From the NCBI GenBank assembly GCA_037127315.1, contig JBBBDQ010001684.1, positions 5,396,501-5,460,500 on the forward strand: a stretch of 64,000 nt of DNA. The letters run 5' to 3'. The position numbers and the translations under genes are program-made. Below the pieces are notes generated by a model. The model saw only the letters and a list, made by a program, of their open reading frames with translations. It searched no databases and was not told where the DNA came from. The first letter of the stretch is position 1. Every line of letters begins with the position of its first letter. Positions 1-12,081 of the stretch are shown here, piece after piece. The stretch comes from Ascarosepion bandense (Eukaryota; Mollusca; Cephalopoda; Sepiida; Sepiidae).

Positions 1-800
1 AAGAAGGTTGGTGTCATTATTTGTAACTACTGAATGGTTGACAAAACAGATTGTGTGAAATCATTTGGACTAAATCTCTATGTTGGCTAATTGTTTGACT
101 GAGGTGCCCTGTTATCGATGTGGAATAAAGGAATCGGACCGTTGAGTTCTAGTCGCGCGCAGGTTGCATTAACTTTCACACGAATATCTATGGTATTGTT
201 TAATTTCGATTTTCACACTGTTAGCGACATGCTTTGGTGTTTTCATCAGATTGTCTAACTGATTTTTCACGTTTCTCAAAATTCTATTAGCCTTTCAATC
301 TTGTTCTTTTGAACATCAACTGTGTCATCTCTTGCTTCTCTAACCAGTTTGTAGATAATAATAGGGATTAAGAGACTGAAGCAAGTGGATAACATAAGGA
401 TGTCATCAGAAAGACAACAGAAGTGTCCTAATTTAATGACCCTTCGTTTAAAGTCTTGTTGAAAAGATATAACGCCCTTTCTATAAAAAAGATCAATAGG
501 CAATAAGGTCATGCAAGACTTTCCGAGACATATGAAGAAAATAAGAGAGAACTCGGAAGGAAATGGCCTTGGAGAACGTTCTGTTTTTTGTTTTCTTAGG
601 CTTGCCTCGTGACTAGTGCATGGTTGTGAGCTGTTGTGGCTTGGTGGATAGTTCTAAGTCATTGCGCCAACATAAACGGTTTCATTTGGTGTTCCTAATT
701 AACTTGTTTGCAACAACAATACATATTTTGTCAACATATTTAGTTTCATTCTTCGTCATCAGATTATGTTTCGAAGCATACTGGGCGAATTAAATTTTTT
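1..800. other. No supported gene
   Basis: A 78-codon minus-strand frame (276-512) has a hydrophobic stretch (FSLLIPIIIY) but no acceptable start context or homology I recognise. Nothing else is seen. Confidence 0.4.
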
Positions 801-917
801 TTTGGGTGGCCATATCTCTTGAAAAGTAGGCGATCATGGCTCTCCACAAGTTCATATCAGTTATTTGTCATGATTTCTTGCAAAATATCCTCCGTATTAT
901 CATAATGCCAGTAGTGA

Positions 918-957
<40 letters not shown>

Positions 958-1121
958 TCTCTTTCGTGCCAGTTGAGCCCTATGTAGAAATGATAGATTT
1001 TATAAGCAGTAGCTACACACGCACTTACACATCATTCATTCGATGGTAGAATTCGAAGGTAGAATTGCCGTCTGATGTCAGTTCGCTCAGGTTTCAATGC
1101 TAGCTAGAAGTTGTTTGCGGA

Positions 1122-1179
<58 letters not shown>

Positions 1180-1409
1180 GCTCTCATTACAATTGAGCTC
1201 TCTAGAGAGGAAAATTAAAAAAAAACAAGTTACCACTTCTGCGATTTATGCATTATTATTCAGCAATGAACTGAGTTCTTTCGGTGACTGTGTATACGCC
1301 GCGTATATATGGCACGCTAAAATTTCCCTTCTCTAATTTCATGTGCCTTTGGCTTAGGGGTTAGTGACTCCGACTGACAAAAATATTTCGGCCAGAAGCA
1401 AGTGGATGT

Positions 1410-1458
1410 CTAGCCACACTGATAAGCTGTGATACAGCGAAACAGGCTTTTATGTGGA

Positions 1459-1462
<4 letters not shown>
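1410..1462 (+). ncRNA. Degenerate hammerhead motif in tRNA-headed repeat
   Basis: The order is the same as at 1685, with stem II GCTG/CAGC and GAAA intact. The core reads CTGATAA, so the invariant G of CUGANGA is mutated, and stem III has decayed. Probably inactive. Confidence 0.45.
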
Positions 1463-1503
<41 letters not shown>

Positions 1504-1684
1504 TATATATATATATATATATATTAACTAAGTCATAAAGTAGGGAAGAATTTATATATACTCTCTATAATAATAAAGACCGTACAAATTGTATATAACA
1601 CGCTAAAAGTCCGCCTTCCTCTACCGGGCGCCTATAGAATGTTCATTCCGTCGGGTTTCAATCCTGGCTAGAAGCTTATCGGAT

Positions 1685-1736
1685 GTCTAACCGTACTGAT
1701 GAGCTGAGATACAGCGAAACAGATTTGTCTTCGCAT
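1685..1736 (+). ncRNA. Hammerhead ribozyme motif in tRNA-headed repeat
   Basis: The core CTGATGA lies at 1696-1702. Stem II is GCTG/CAGC (1703-1706/1712-1715), followed by GAAA at 1716-1719. Stem III is ACA/TGT around GATT, and the expected cleavage triplet GTC ends at 1729. Stem I ('accgta' with 'ttcgca') has one mismatch. Confidence 0.6.
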
Positions 1737-1787
<51 letters not shown>

Positions 1788-2009
1788 CCTTTCAAGTGTT
1801 TTACCATCGTTTTTAACGGCATTTTTTACACTTGTAGTAGAGTCTTTTCTCATCGACTTCTTCATTGTTTTGAATTCAGAATGGTTACGCATCAAAAAGA
1901 AAAAAATAACAAGAGCGAAGAGTTTAGTCTCCTATTTAACCTAAGGATGTAGAAAGTTGGCCTTATTCTTTTCCAATATATTGCATTCATATGGAAATAA
2001 ATATAACAG

Positions 2010-2090
2010 ATTAGGTCGGAATTTGAACTTGGCCTGCCATTTCCCTTTTCTGTGCCGATAACCGTATCGCTACCTCCACGTGCGGCAAAT
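2010..2090 (-). mobile_element. tRNA-derived SINE fragment of another type
   Basis: On the minus strand 'gtggaggtagcgatacgg' followed by 'caagttcaaattccgacc' gives an A-box-like and a clear B-box-like segment about 40 bases apart. The extent downstream is uncertain. Confidence 0.4.
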
Positions 2091-2499
2091 TTCAGATCAT
2101 TGCGATTTGGTACAAATGATTCCGTATGTGACCAGTTCTGGCTGCCCAGCTGGTACTTGACAAATGATGCAATGATTGACAGCCTGTCTACGTAATAAGA
2201 TCTTGCCAAGAGACTAAAGACACTGGCTAGTTCTTCTGAAACTGATTCAGTCGTGTATTCTGCCGAATCCGTGCCACATAAATTCAATTTATGTCAATCA
2301 CATGATGAGAAAATGGCAAGAAGATTTTTTTCTTAAGCAACGTTCTTTGCATTACTTTCTACTTGGCTGCCATATTGGCATCATCATCATCATCATCATC
2401 TAATGGACTCCTGGAAACTACTAGGAGAAGAATGTCATTGCATTGGCGGCCCTACCGTTAATATATATAAAAGTGGAAATGACAAAACAACAAATGGAG

Positions 2500-4000
2500 A
2501 TAAGATGTTGTTGCGATAAGTAAAAACTTCGTTTCTTATTTCCTGTGATTTGCAAGGTTCGAACGTTTGTTCGTTCCGGGATATCGTATACCAGTTGTAG
2601 GCGAATGAGGGTTCAACACAAGGAAGTCAGTGTGATAGACACGCACAAGAAATCAACACGCATATTTAGATGTGTGAGAGAAAAAGAAAAAGAAAACAAA
2701 AACGAAAAAACAACACCTACATGAAGTCTATAGTTACTCTTTGCTGTTAGTTTCGTCTCTGGTCGAAAGTGCCTTAGCTTCACTGTTTATGTTTTACAGT
2801 CTATCGTGTCCAGTTAAGCTTGTCTGTCGTGCAGATCCGTCGCTAATGCCAACCGAATCCGATCTGTCTTTGTGGATAGATCAGCTTTGGCTTTGATGTG
2901 AGTGAGGGATTTAGAAACAGCTGCTACGAAAACTGCGTGGACCTTTTCTAACTGGCCGGAAACGATGTTTAAGGTCCCAGATATTTTAGAGGCCACTGCG
3001 AAAAGTCTGTTTCTGTCAAATGAGCTGTGAGTTTCGAAGTGAGCACTTCCGTTTAGGTTAAAGAACTGGGGGTTCGATAGGGCACCACTTTATTTTGAAT
3101 GGTTTTTAAAATCAACTTTGCCATATAAGAACTTGTTTGCTCACAAAAGTTTTCAGAAGTTAGAAATCTTTGTTGATTTTTAAACTCACGTAATAAACAT
3201 TTAAGGGAACAGATGATTAATGGGGTTTATCAGACATGTACGGAATCATGTTTTGTATCAATTATTATTGAATAGTATTTTGCTTAATCTCTCAGAGAGC
3301 ATATATTAAAAAATGAGATTGGAGCAAAAAGAAATTAATGCATTTCGTGTTTCAGCTGAGAAATGATATATTTGCAATCTTTCTTTCTTTTCCTCTGGCT
3401 TCCTGTGATCTTTCTTGACAAGAGATTCGATTATGGGATCCCGATCAGATAGAAATTCAAACAACCTGAGTAAGTTCGGATTGCGTATATTGCCAATCAG
3501 ATGAAAGATACCAGTAACGCTAACCACCTTTCACTTAAAAATAAAATCATGTGTAATATATGAGTCCAGTTACCCTCCACTGCTACAGTTTGTTTATCCA
3601 GAAAATCTTCCCAGCATCTGTTTGAATTAATTCTTTGTTCGATCTTTCACCGCTATATATACTTCAATTTTCGCTTCATTGGTGCGTTCATGCTAAAGAA
3701 TTCAATCAACATAATTTTCTCTATTTTTCTGTATTAAGACACCCATTCTTTATTCTAAATGCTAATGCGTTACGAAAAGTCGATATGGCAAACAAAGTAT
3801 TGTTTGCTGCTTGACATTTTACACAGACCAAATCCGCTCAGACACTTCACAGTTGTGATTTCTGAGTTTGGTAAAGGCAACGGTGAAAATAGTCGTTTCC
3901 ACACAGAAAACGTTAGGCATTTATTGAACGAACAGTTAAAGTTACTGTCAGTTGAAATTTATAAAATTATCCTCTTAAAATAGTTTTTTTGGGGAAGTTC
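2500..4000. other. No supported gene
   Basis: AT-rich, frames below 75 codons, no recognised repeat. Confidence 0.4.
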
Positions 4001-4004
4001 TATA

Positions 4005-4189
4005 CGTGACTAGCAGTATAGCCCGGAGTTGCTCGGGTGTAATGAAAGCATTAAAACTAATTCATGGTCCTGGAGCTCAGACTCCGCCTAAAGAATATTT
4101 GTGTGAAGTTTGGTGAGAATCGGATAAAACTTGTGGATTTGTATAAAGGACATACAGACAGATAAACAGACACACTCACAAACATCTTG

Positions 4190-4195
<6 letters not shown>
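4005..4195 (+). mobile_element. Repeat beginning ctagcagtatagcccgg
   Basis: 'actagcagtatagcccggag' then 'gctcgggtgtaatgaaagc' and 'ccatggtcctggagctcaga'-like sequence, followed by 'agacagataaacagacacac' and a (TA)n. The same start and tail occur at 56150. I associate this repeat with the 3' region of an RTE-like element abundant in octopus. Confidence 0.55.

Positions 4196-4239
<44 letters not shown>
4196..4239 (+). repeat. (TA)n microsatellite
   Basis: About 22 TA units following the repeat at 4005. Confidence 0.9.
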
Positions 4240-4242
<3 letters not shown>

Positions 4243-4499
4243 CGATTTTCTGTACTATTGTAAGAACTGCAACCTTGAAATTTCTGAATATCGTTTCTTA
4301 TGTCTTTGTCTATGAGTGCATCAAATTTAATTCAATTCAGACCACTCCTTCTATAACCCGATTTTTTCGATTATCGATTTTTATCGGGGGTACCTCGACA
4401 CAAAACCTACCTAAGAACACTCGCAGACACTTATAGTACAACTGTGTAAATTTTCAAGAAAATCGGTTCAGCCGTTTTGGAATCTATAGGTAACACACA

Positions 4500-4552
<53 letters not shown>

Positions 4553-5024
4553 TTCCATTTATAAATAATTTTAGATAAACTCATTGGGCAGAAGATTTTC
4601 TCGTGCACATCCAAGAAAGTACACGTCTCAAATCCACTGTTATCATTCTTTCTAGTATTGATGTGAGTTTTCTAACCTTTTGTTTAAGGTAGTGTGGTAA
4701 GTCAACCTCTTGATGATTTTATTTTATCTTATAGTTACATGTGCTATGCATTTTACTGTCGCTGTTGGAAGTCAAGTGATGTGGTTTTTGTCATTTGTTT
4801 AAGCGCTTTGTGTAACGCCAGTCTAGGGTTTACTGACGCGTTGTTTTCTTTATGATCTAAAGAATTCCTTTGCTTGAAACCATTCTCATTCTATTTATTT
4901 CATAGAGGGAGACGATCCTAAAATAAATGCAAGACCTACTACGATTTACTATTGATAGGCATAATCTTAATAACGTTAGTCTCTATACAAGGACTCATTT
5001 CCATTTATGCCGTCTAATATGAAC

Positions 5025-5330
5025 GAGGATGTGCGTTGTGGTGCATTGGATATCGGCTCGGAACGAGAAATCGGGCAGCCGGGTTCGAATTCTAGCTGAA
5101 TTCATTGCATTCACTTGCACGCAAATACCCTTGGGAAAGGTATTAATCCGTCTATTCCTTTCAGTTATGGGTTAAATAACAGGACAGATTGGGTTCTATA
5201 GCCGTGGTCGGCAACCAGTCTACCGCAGAAAGCAATGGCAACCTAATCCTCTGCCCAGTCAGAAATGTCTGTTTCGAGACATGATCGCCCAAGCGTGTAT
5301 CATGTATAGCACTTAACTGACTGAATATGA
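5025..5330 (+). mobile_element. tRNA-derived SINE (type with B box ggttcgaattc)
   Basis: The head 'tgcgttgtggtgcattggat' holds an A-box-like segment and is followed by the B box 'gggttcgaattc'. The body has 'cacgcaaatacccttgggaa', 'tatgggttaaataacaggac' and 'gatcgcccaagcgtgtatca'. Seven copies in the window share this order. Confidence 0.75.
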
Positions 5331-5654
5331 ACGACAGTTTTACAATCGTACCAACTTCTTTTTATGTCTATGGTCTCTTTTTTAAGTTAGTTTCTTCCTT
5401 CATAACTTAACACTGTTCTTTTAACTATAGAGAAAGTTGGCTCTCTATCTCCCTATCAAAACGATCGTTACTGTCTGACCAGGAAGGACTCTTTGACTTC
5501 TTGCAGTTTTAAAACATTCGGTTTCTAAAATATTCGGATACTGGAATTGTCACCGAGACCATTCTTCCCATTATTTACATTGTTCGGATAGTTGTCCTCA
5601 TCTTAGTTGCCCTGTTTGCCACATTTCGATCATTATACGCTCCAGTCCTCTTCA

Positions 5655-5938
5655 TTTGATTGGAATTTCCTGGAAGAGACATGGCTGACTCAGCAGAAGA
5701 TCATTCCGCAATAGGTTGCCATTATTTTCTGCGTCAAACTGGTTGCCAACCAAAGATATAGAACCTACTCTGTGCTGTTATTTGACAAATAGCTGGAGGG
5801 AAGAGACGGATTCCCACCTTTCCAAAGGGTATTTGCGCGAAAGTGAATGCAACGAGCTCAAGTGGAATTCGAACCCTGCTCTCCAGTTTCTCGTTCGGAA
5901 CCGAGATTCACTGCACTACAACGCACATCCACAGAGAT
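5655..5938 (-). mobile_element. tRNA-derived SINE, inverted copy
   Basis: Reverse complement order of the 5025 element: 'gcagaagatcattccgca', 'tatttgcgcgaaagtgaatg', 'aattcgaaccct' and the head at 5910-5935. Lies about 330 bases from the + strand copy, forming an inverted pair. Confidence 0.7.
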
Positions 5939-6639
5939 AATTGTAAATAACCTTTTAAATTAGCAATACATGTTTCAACTGTTACTTATTCCAATTTAAA
6001 AGCCTAAATTAAGTGGTTTATGCGTTCTGTTTAACCATTTCGTTTGTTTTCTTTATTGACTTCCCTTCTCTCAAGTTTCTGTAGCCGCCCCTACTTAATT
6101 TCATTTCCTTAGCATAATTATATCGTTAGCGCCACCCACAAGACATAATACAAATCTTAGGCGAGGTGGTGATTTTTTGATAAAGAATATGAGTAACTAT
6201 TATTATTATGATTATTATTTTGCAATTTTATTTTTACTCTCGTTCCTTTTAAATTATATTTTTTGAACCTTTGCTGGTGATCAAGTGACAAAAAATTTTC
6301 TTCAGTACCCCAAAACATTCTGTATTTTAGCGGATCTTCCATATGCGGTTTCCGGTTTTCTCTTTTCCAATCTTCTCACTTTTTTTTTCAGTTGGAGTAG
6401 ATAGACTAAACTATCGCCCGGTTCACACTCCACCCACGTCTATTGAACAGGTGAAGAGGCTCATCTCTTGTTCCCTGTTTAGGATGTGGTTTCCGCCTTC
6501 TCTTTTCCAATCTTTTCACTCCTATGTAGCCCCCTGCACATCAGTGGCTTTACCGCCTTGCTCGAGGTAATATGATTAAAAAAAAACTGTTCACTGGGTT
6601 TTTCATTTTCCATCGATTTTGAGTTCTCCTAATCTTTTT

Positions 6640-6950
6640 GCGACGTGCGTTGTGGTACAGTGGATATCGGCTCCGAACGAGAAATCGAGAAAACGAGTTC
6701 GAATTCCAGTTGCATTTCTTGTATTCACTTACACGCAAATACCCTTGGGAAAGGTATTAATCCGTCTCCTCCCCCCAGTTATGGGTTAAATAACAAGGCA
6801 GATTGGGTTCTATAACCTTGGCTTGCAACCAGGTCTACCACAGAAAGTAATGGTTACCTACTGCGGGATAACCTTCTGCCCAGTCTGTCATGTCCTTTCG
6901 AGACATGATCGCCCAAGCGTCTATCACGTGCGGCACTTGACTGACTGAAT
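6640..6950 (+). mobile_element. tRNA-derived SINE
   Basis: Head 'tgcgttgtggtacagtggat', B box 'gagttcgaattcc', body 'cacgcaaatacccttgggaa' to 'gatcgcccaagcgtctatca'. Nearly full length. Confidence 0.75.
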
Positions 6951-6959
6951 TTTCTTGCA

Positions 6960-8055
6960 AAGTGATTTGGCACTGTTTGTAAAACGCCAGTAATGATGAG
7001 TATAATTTTCAGCTTTATTAACCTTAGTATCTTCTGTTCATTTTATCTCGGAAAGTTCGCATACTTTCCTAATTTTATTTTACGTCCAGTGTTTTATGTT
7101 GGAAAATTGACAGGGACCATTAGACTAATTTTCTTTCTGATTTGGTGCCCGACACTATTACATTGAGATTATCTGTTAGCTTTTGATTTGCTCAACCATC
7201 CGAAGGTACGGTTATACTTCTCAGTTGTTTTCATACTTTTGATTGACGAGTATTTATCCTACTGTTTTTCCTTATTGTTGTCATTACCATTGTTCCCACT
7301 TTTTTGGCATTCTGTTATCAATGGCTGTTCTGTTTACATGCACTCTTCCTTAATATTCCACTGCACCGTTGTGGCTTTTATGCAAATCCGATTTTGAAAA
7401 CAGCTCCCAATGCGGACGATGCTTCTTCCTATGTCATTATAGCTTGCATATATTCTTTGCATGTCATTTCTGGTATGTAGATTGGATTCAAATAGAATTT
7501 CCAGTTGGATTGGATTTAACAAAGACATTTTAGTCTCCATGTCTGCAGCTGTATTTTTATTGAGCCTTGAAGTTTGGTCCTCGTTAATGAGAACTTGGCA
7601 AACGCACAGAGGAAGCCTGAAAATGAACTCTAACATTTTCCGCAAGCCCCAGAGCCTGATGTTAAGCCAGACAAAGTAACCATTTTGATTCGACTTTTTA
7701 TTAATATTACCCACCCCCAAAAATGCACATGGGATCTATTCAGTATTTCTCCTTCGATAAACCAAAGACTCAGTTAAATAAGTTGAGAGAAAATGTTGAT
7801 GTCAACCAAGTAAGCATCCTATTATACTTCGGTATAAATTATTCAGATGTAACTAAATAAGGCCCTTCAAAACGTGTGCAATCATAGAAAATTTTATCTT
7901 TTCGCTATCTCTCAGAATCCCTGTTTTACCAAGCGTTTATATATATTTGGTAAGCACTATTTTCCTCTCCCTTTCTTGCCTTCAGTGTGCCCTGTGAGTG
8001 TCCATTTTTTAATCCTTCTTTCCCCATTATGTGCTATAGAAATTTCAACTATATT
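6960..8055. other. No supported gene
   Basis: A 128-codon minus-strand frame (7334-7720) is the longest here. It has no recognised motif, and codon use does not stand out. Confidence 0.35.
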
Positions 8056-8059
8056 TTCC

Positions 8060-8345
8060 TGATGTTAATTATAAGTCTCCATTTAATCTTTTAATTTTGC
8101 TCTAAACTTTTATACTCGGTTCATGGTATCCTCAGCATCTTTCTGTAGAACCACATCTTTGTTGCTTCAAGTCTGTAAGAAGACTGTCCAGCATTCAATG
8201 CCATATAGGAGGACTGACACTGCAAACAGATAAGTATTCTTTTTACTGTTTCTAACGAATTTTTTCTGTTTATTAATACTTTGCTTATCTTTTGGAAGGC
8301 GTCTTTCTCTATCCCAATGCGCCTTCGGATTTCAATGACACACTT
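8060..8345 (-). mobile_element. LINE fragment (RTE-like)
   Basis: Contains 'ctcagcatctttctgtagaa' and 'gttgcttcaagtctgtaaga', the reverse complement of the C-terminal block found at 22.48 kb, then 'cttttggaaggcgtctttct'. No open frame. Confidence 0.45.
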
Positions 8346-8439
8346 TCTCTTTCCTCATTATGTGCCATAAGAATTATGGGAACTTGAAAATATCTGTGAT
8401 AGTTTAAATAAAGAGAGTTTGGTGGTATTGCTGAGTTTC

Positions 8440-8525
8440 GATTGTGTGTGTGTGTGTGAGAGAGAGAGGACACAGAGAGAGAAAGAGAGAGAGAGGACAG
8501 AGAGAGAGAGAGAGAGAGAGAGAGA
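8440..8525 (+). repeat. (GT)n (GA)n microsatellite
   Basis: GT units followed by interrupted GA units. Confidence 0.9.
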
Positions 8526-8773
8526 AGGGGGATAGTTTCTAGTTAAAAAAAAATCAAAGTCATGCAAGCAGGTAGTAAATCCTTCTTCAGCGGACATCTT
8601 TGATGCTGACGTTGGTTGTTGCAACTTCAAATTTAAACAAGAAATAATTGAGTTAATCTGAATCCGATTATAAAATACCCGTTCAAATTCCGATAGAAAA
8701 ACGTACTACATTAATTCCTTCCAATTTTTTGTGTTCATATTTGACGAAGTCATAAATATCTAACCTACTATTA

Positions 8774-9110
8774 GTGATGAGCAACTGCAACAGAAAAAGT
8801 CATTATTGTAGGTTTTATAAATCAGTAGATCAATTTGAGACTTACTCCGAAACTAACGCTGATTCAATGTCTGATGATATGAACTCCTGTCTCGGTGTGA
8901 TTAATTCTTGTCATGCTCAAAGTGCAAACAACGAATCAATTCTCACTTTGAAACATCAATCCTATTGTATCGTCGCAATAAATCATGATAAACATTTTTA
9001 ATCAATAGACTAAATGAATGCGTCTTAAATTGACTTTCAGATTGACTCGGGTGCTGAAATTAACGTCTTACCTAAACGTTGCTACACTAAACTTTCTCAG
9101 TAAAATAGAA
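8774..9110 (+). mobile_element. Gypsy/Ty3-type gag-pol fragment (aspartic protease)
   Basis: The reading contains FQIDSGAEINVLPKRCY, the D-S-G-A active-site motif of a retrotransposon aspartic protease, preceded by an open segment from 8774 that could be the gag-protease linker. Stops and frameshifts separate the pieces. No reverse transcriptase or flanking LTR was recognised next to it. Confidence 0.55.
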
Positions 9111-9659
9111 ATTTCTCGCCAGTGAAATTGATGGCATAAAACAACACGGGAAATTTTCATTCTAGTTAATCGAAAGAAGTATCAAAATTTACTCTTGAAT
9201 TTTGCAACGATACATCGACTCTCTTGGTAAAACTATTTATCAACTACATCATCATCATCATTATGTCAAGCATTGTTCGCATTTCATTGACTTTATGATG
9301 CCAACCTTCCTGGTCAACCATGGCGGCTCGTACTTTTTCCTCTGTGCATCCAGTATCTTACGTGTTTTGGTAAATGTATTTCTTTGTTGTGTGTCCAGTA
9401 CTGTTGTCCCTATGAGCTGGTTTCTAAAGAAGTGCATTTCCCATTATATCAATTGGGCCAAGAAAATGTAACATAGAAATATGTATTGATTCATTATGAG
9501 GAAAGAGAGACGAGAGACTTTGACTCACGTAACATGTTGAAGGCAAGACAAGTAAGATAAATAATGGGTAAACTACATGGCGAATTTGTGTGAGTGAATG
9601 GCAGAAGAGTGTCAAAGAGAGATGGTAAACTGTAAAAATCAGTTGTTGAGAGCGATGAT

Positions 9660-10740
9660 TACAAACGAACTTCGACTCGAAATTGGTTATATTTAATACA
9701 TTGTCTTTAGTAAACAAATATTCATTTAGCTTCTGTCTAGATTTTTATAATGAAGAGCTATTAGTTATATCCGCGCTATTTTTTGCCATGTTTTGTTGTT
9801 GTTATCACAATGTTTCAGATTGTAGTGGGATAAGAAATTAAGAATTTAAGTCGACCTTCTTCTTCACTTTTACAAAAATTCACAATGACGTGTGAAATCC
9901 TGGTTTTTCTGAAATAGAAAAAGGACTGACCATGTACCTAAAACAAGTCGAAATCAGATTTCGCAAGTAGGTGTTAAACTGATTTGCTGTCCAATGGAAG
10001 TGACTTGCAAGACCAAAAGGGACTTTACGATCAAGTGCGTAAAATATGAATGCTATAAAAGGCCCCGGTCACAGTCAATCAATGAGTCAGATGGGAGCCG
10101 AGAGACGTAATAATTAAAATGTAACTTCGACTTAAAATCGACCCGGAGATAATGTCAGGTCGCACCTTGTTCTCTTTCTCCTTCTTTCTGGTGTACTGAT
10201 TCATTTTAGATCTTCTTCTTTATCCTCAACATTCCCATATGCTTCATTTTATATTTGATAACAAACAGACATTTTAAATACTTACATTTCACTTTGCATA
10301 TCAATTACATACATTTTCTCTTCGAACATTGTTATTCTTCTTACACATTTATGTTAATGTTCAGCAAACAAAATTCCACTTATTTTTTTTTCAACAACCT
10401 GATGATATATTTAAATGCGGAGATTGTCGGCTATGTTTGGAAGTGGCCTTTTACCAGGCATGGCTGACGCACACTAGAGCTACAGGATCAGGTGTATTTC
10501 GATGATGAAAGAAAGAGTTAATCTCGGAATTTCCGGTAGGTTACCCGGATCACTTTATACACCTGATAAAGGCCAGAAGAAACAACAACCGAAACGTTGA
10601 GAGACTTAACAGTAAAGATGAGGACAATAGTGTAAAGAATGATAACACTTCAGTCCAGATATTTCGACAGAAGTTAAAAGAATATTTGTTTACTAAACAC
10701 AATGTATTAAATATCACAAATTTCGGGCCGAAGGACATGG
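9660..10740. repeat. Inverted pair of a short dispersed repeat
   Basis: 9680-9730 ('tacattgtctttagtaaaca') is the reverse complement of 10664-10720 ('tgtttactaaacacaatgta'), with further matching bases around both. The sequence between shows no gene. Confidence 0.45.
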
Positions 10741-11365
10741 GCGATCATTGTTATTCTTAATTGATTTTTTTAACTCTTACCATCTGCCTTTGTCGCTGTA
10801 CTGCCATTCATTTACACAAATTCATCATTTTTAAATACTAATAAATATCCTTTATCTTGATGAACTGTATTTTCTTAAAAATGAAAATCAGTTTTGAATA
10901 TACGATGTTAGTGTTAAGGATGAAATTAACCAATTTTCCCCTTACTCAGTTATCCATACTCAGGAAAATTTGTATGATCAAATTTTGTTCTTGATTTATA
11001 TTTCTAATATTATTTAGTTCTCCACTCAATGAAGGTAGATAATTTTCTCTGTTTAGCATATGGACTCATATAGAGGGCACTATGTAAAATTATGACTCTT
11101 TTAAAGACAAAAATATTGTTCTCTCTTTACTGATACGAGGCATCTACTTAACTGAACAATGAATGAGGATATTCTAATCTTGTGAATTGAATAAAAGATG
11201 CGGTTTGACATTTCCAGGTTAGGAATTATACAACAGATCTTGAATGAAAGCCGCATAATACAACAACCAAAAACGCCCACGATTACCAAGCTCACTTTTC
11301 TGAACAGATTAATGTATAATAATTCCTCCTTCTAAGACGTTCAGCCAACCTTTTTTTGACACAAA

Positions 11366-11830
11366 CTTATTGAGTGATGAATTCAGTCGCAATTTTGCAC
11401 GCTATAGATAAGTTTACTCGTAACAAATAAGTTATTTCTTTTGACATCTGTCAACCATGCGTCACTATATAACAAGAAAGTTATATTTTTCATAAAGACA
11501 AACCAATGGAACAATTTGCTATTTTCCAGCAAGGTGGTAAGGTTCAAAAGCCTTACACGCGCTGCGTAAAGGTCAACTAATAACAACTGGCTCTTAACAT
11601 ATCTTCGATTATAACCACTGTATCTTTCCATGAAAAGGTAAGAAATAATTTCTTTCAAAACAATGTTGTTTTGATCCTGGAAAGATTTCCCGTTTTGTCT
11701 TTGGTATGTGTTACCTAAAATGGAGAAACACATTCGTTGATTGGCCAACGCTACTATCCTTGATTTTCAAATTTGCTTTCACGGTCAAATAAATCTGATA
11801 GAATTATGATTATAGAATTATGAATGCATT
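11366..11830 (+). pseudogene. Relic A: copy of the gene B/C promoter and exon 1 block
   Basis: The block shares long stretches with 31742-32260 and 58069-58520, such as 'gatagataagtt', 'gacatctgtca' and 'gacaaaccaatgg'. The site of the TATA box here reads ccatgaaaagg, so the TATA is lost. An exon 1 end with donor gtatgt is still visible at 11703/11704. Together with the broken exon 2 at 19131 this is best read as the regulatory part of a dead third gene. Confidence 0.55.
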
Positions 11831-12081
11831 ATACAAGATGTTCTCAGTTTGTCTCCCTTCGTAAAATCTAGGCAAACCTATTAAAGAATTGAATTTCTTG
11901 TTTTAGAAGGGGAGACGACATTTTTATCCTGTCAAGCAAGTTCTAGGTATGCTTCATAATCCTGATATCATTTATACATACTGCACGTAGAATATACCTT
12001 TCGGAATATCCAGAATATTAAAACTCTTTCAGATATAATTTTTAAAGTGGATTTTTAAAAACGGTCACTTTCTTTCCTAGA

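Larger units (their letters stand above)
918..1790 (+). repeat. Tandem array of tRNA-headed, hammerhead-bearing repeat units separated by (TA)n
   Basis: Three successive units each contain a tRNA-like head with a B-box-like 'ggtttcaatcctgg' (1089, degenerate near 1375, and 1650), a hammerhead or its remnant, a (TA)n tract (1123-1177, 1461-1524, 1739-1784) and a linker with 'cacgctaaaa'. The first unit has lost its hammerhead core. The spacing of B boxes averages about 280 bases. The same order (linker, tRNA head, hammerhead, TA) is seen at 17.34-17.73 kb and on the minus strand at 36.9-37.34 kb. Confidence 0.65.

Noticed and set aside
276..512. 78-codon minus-strand frame with a membrane-like segment
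   Set aside because: No homologue recognised and no splice or promoter support; kept only as an unassigned stretch.
1683..1952. Open frames rich in Ile-Tyr repeats (also at 1097, 4131, 17297, 37130, 49630, 51991)
   Set aside because: They are translations of (TA)n microsatellites; the flanking parts belong to SINE or LINE repeats.
5025..5130. Functional tRNA gene
   Set aside because: A- and B-box-like segments are present but no cloverleaf with paired acceptor stem is evident, and the sequence is a multi-copy SINE.
7334..7720. 128-codon minus-strand frame
   Set aside because: No motif, no splice context or repeat support; an overlapping plus-strand frame of 72 codons is equally open, as expected by chance in this composition.
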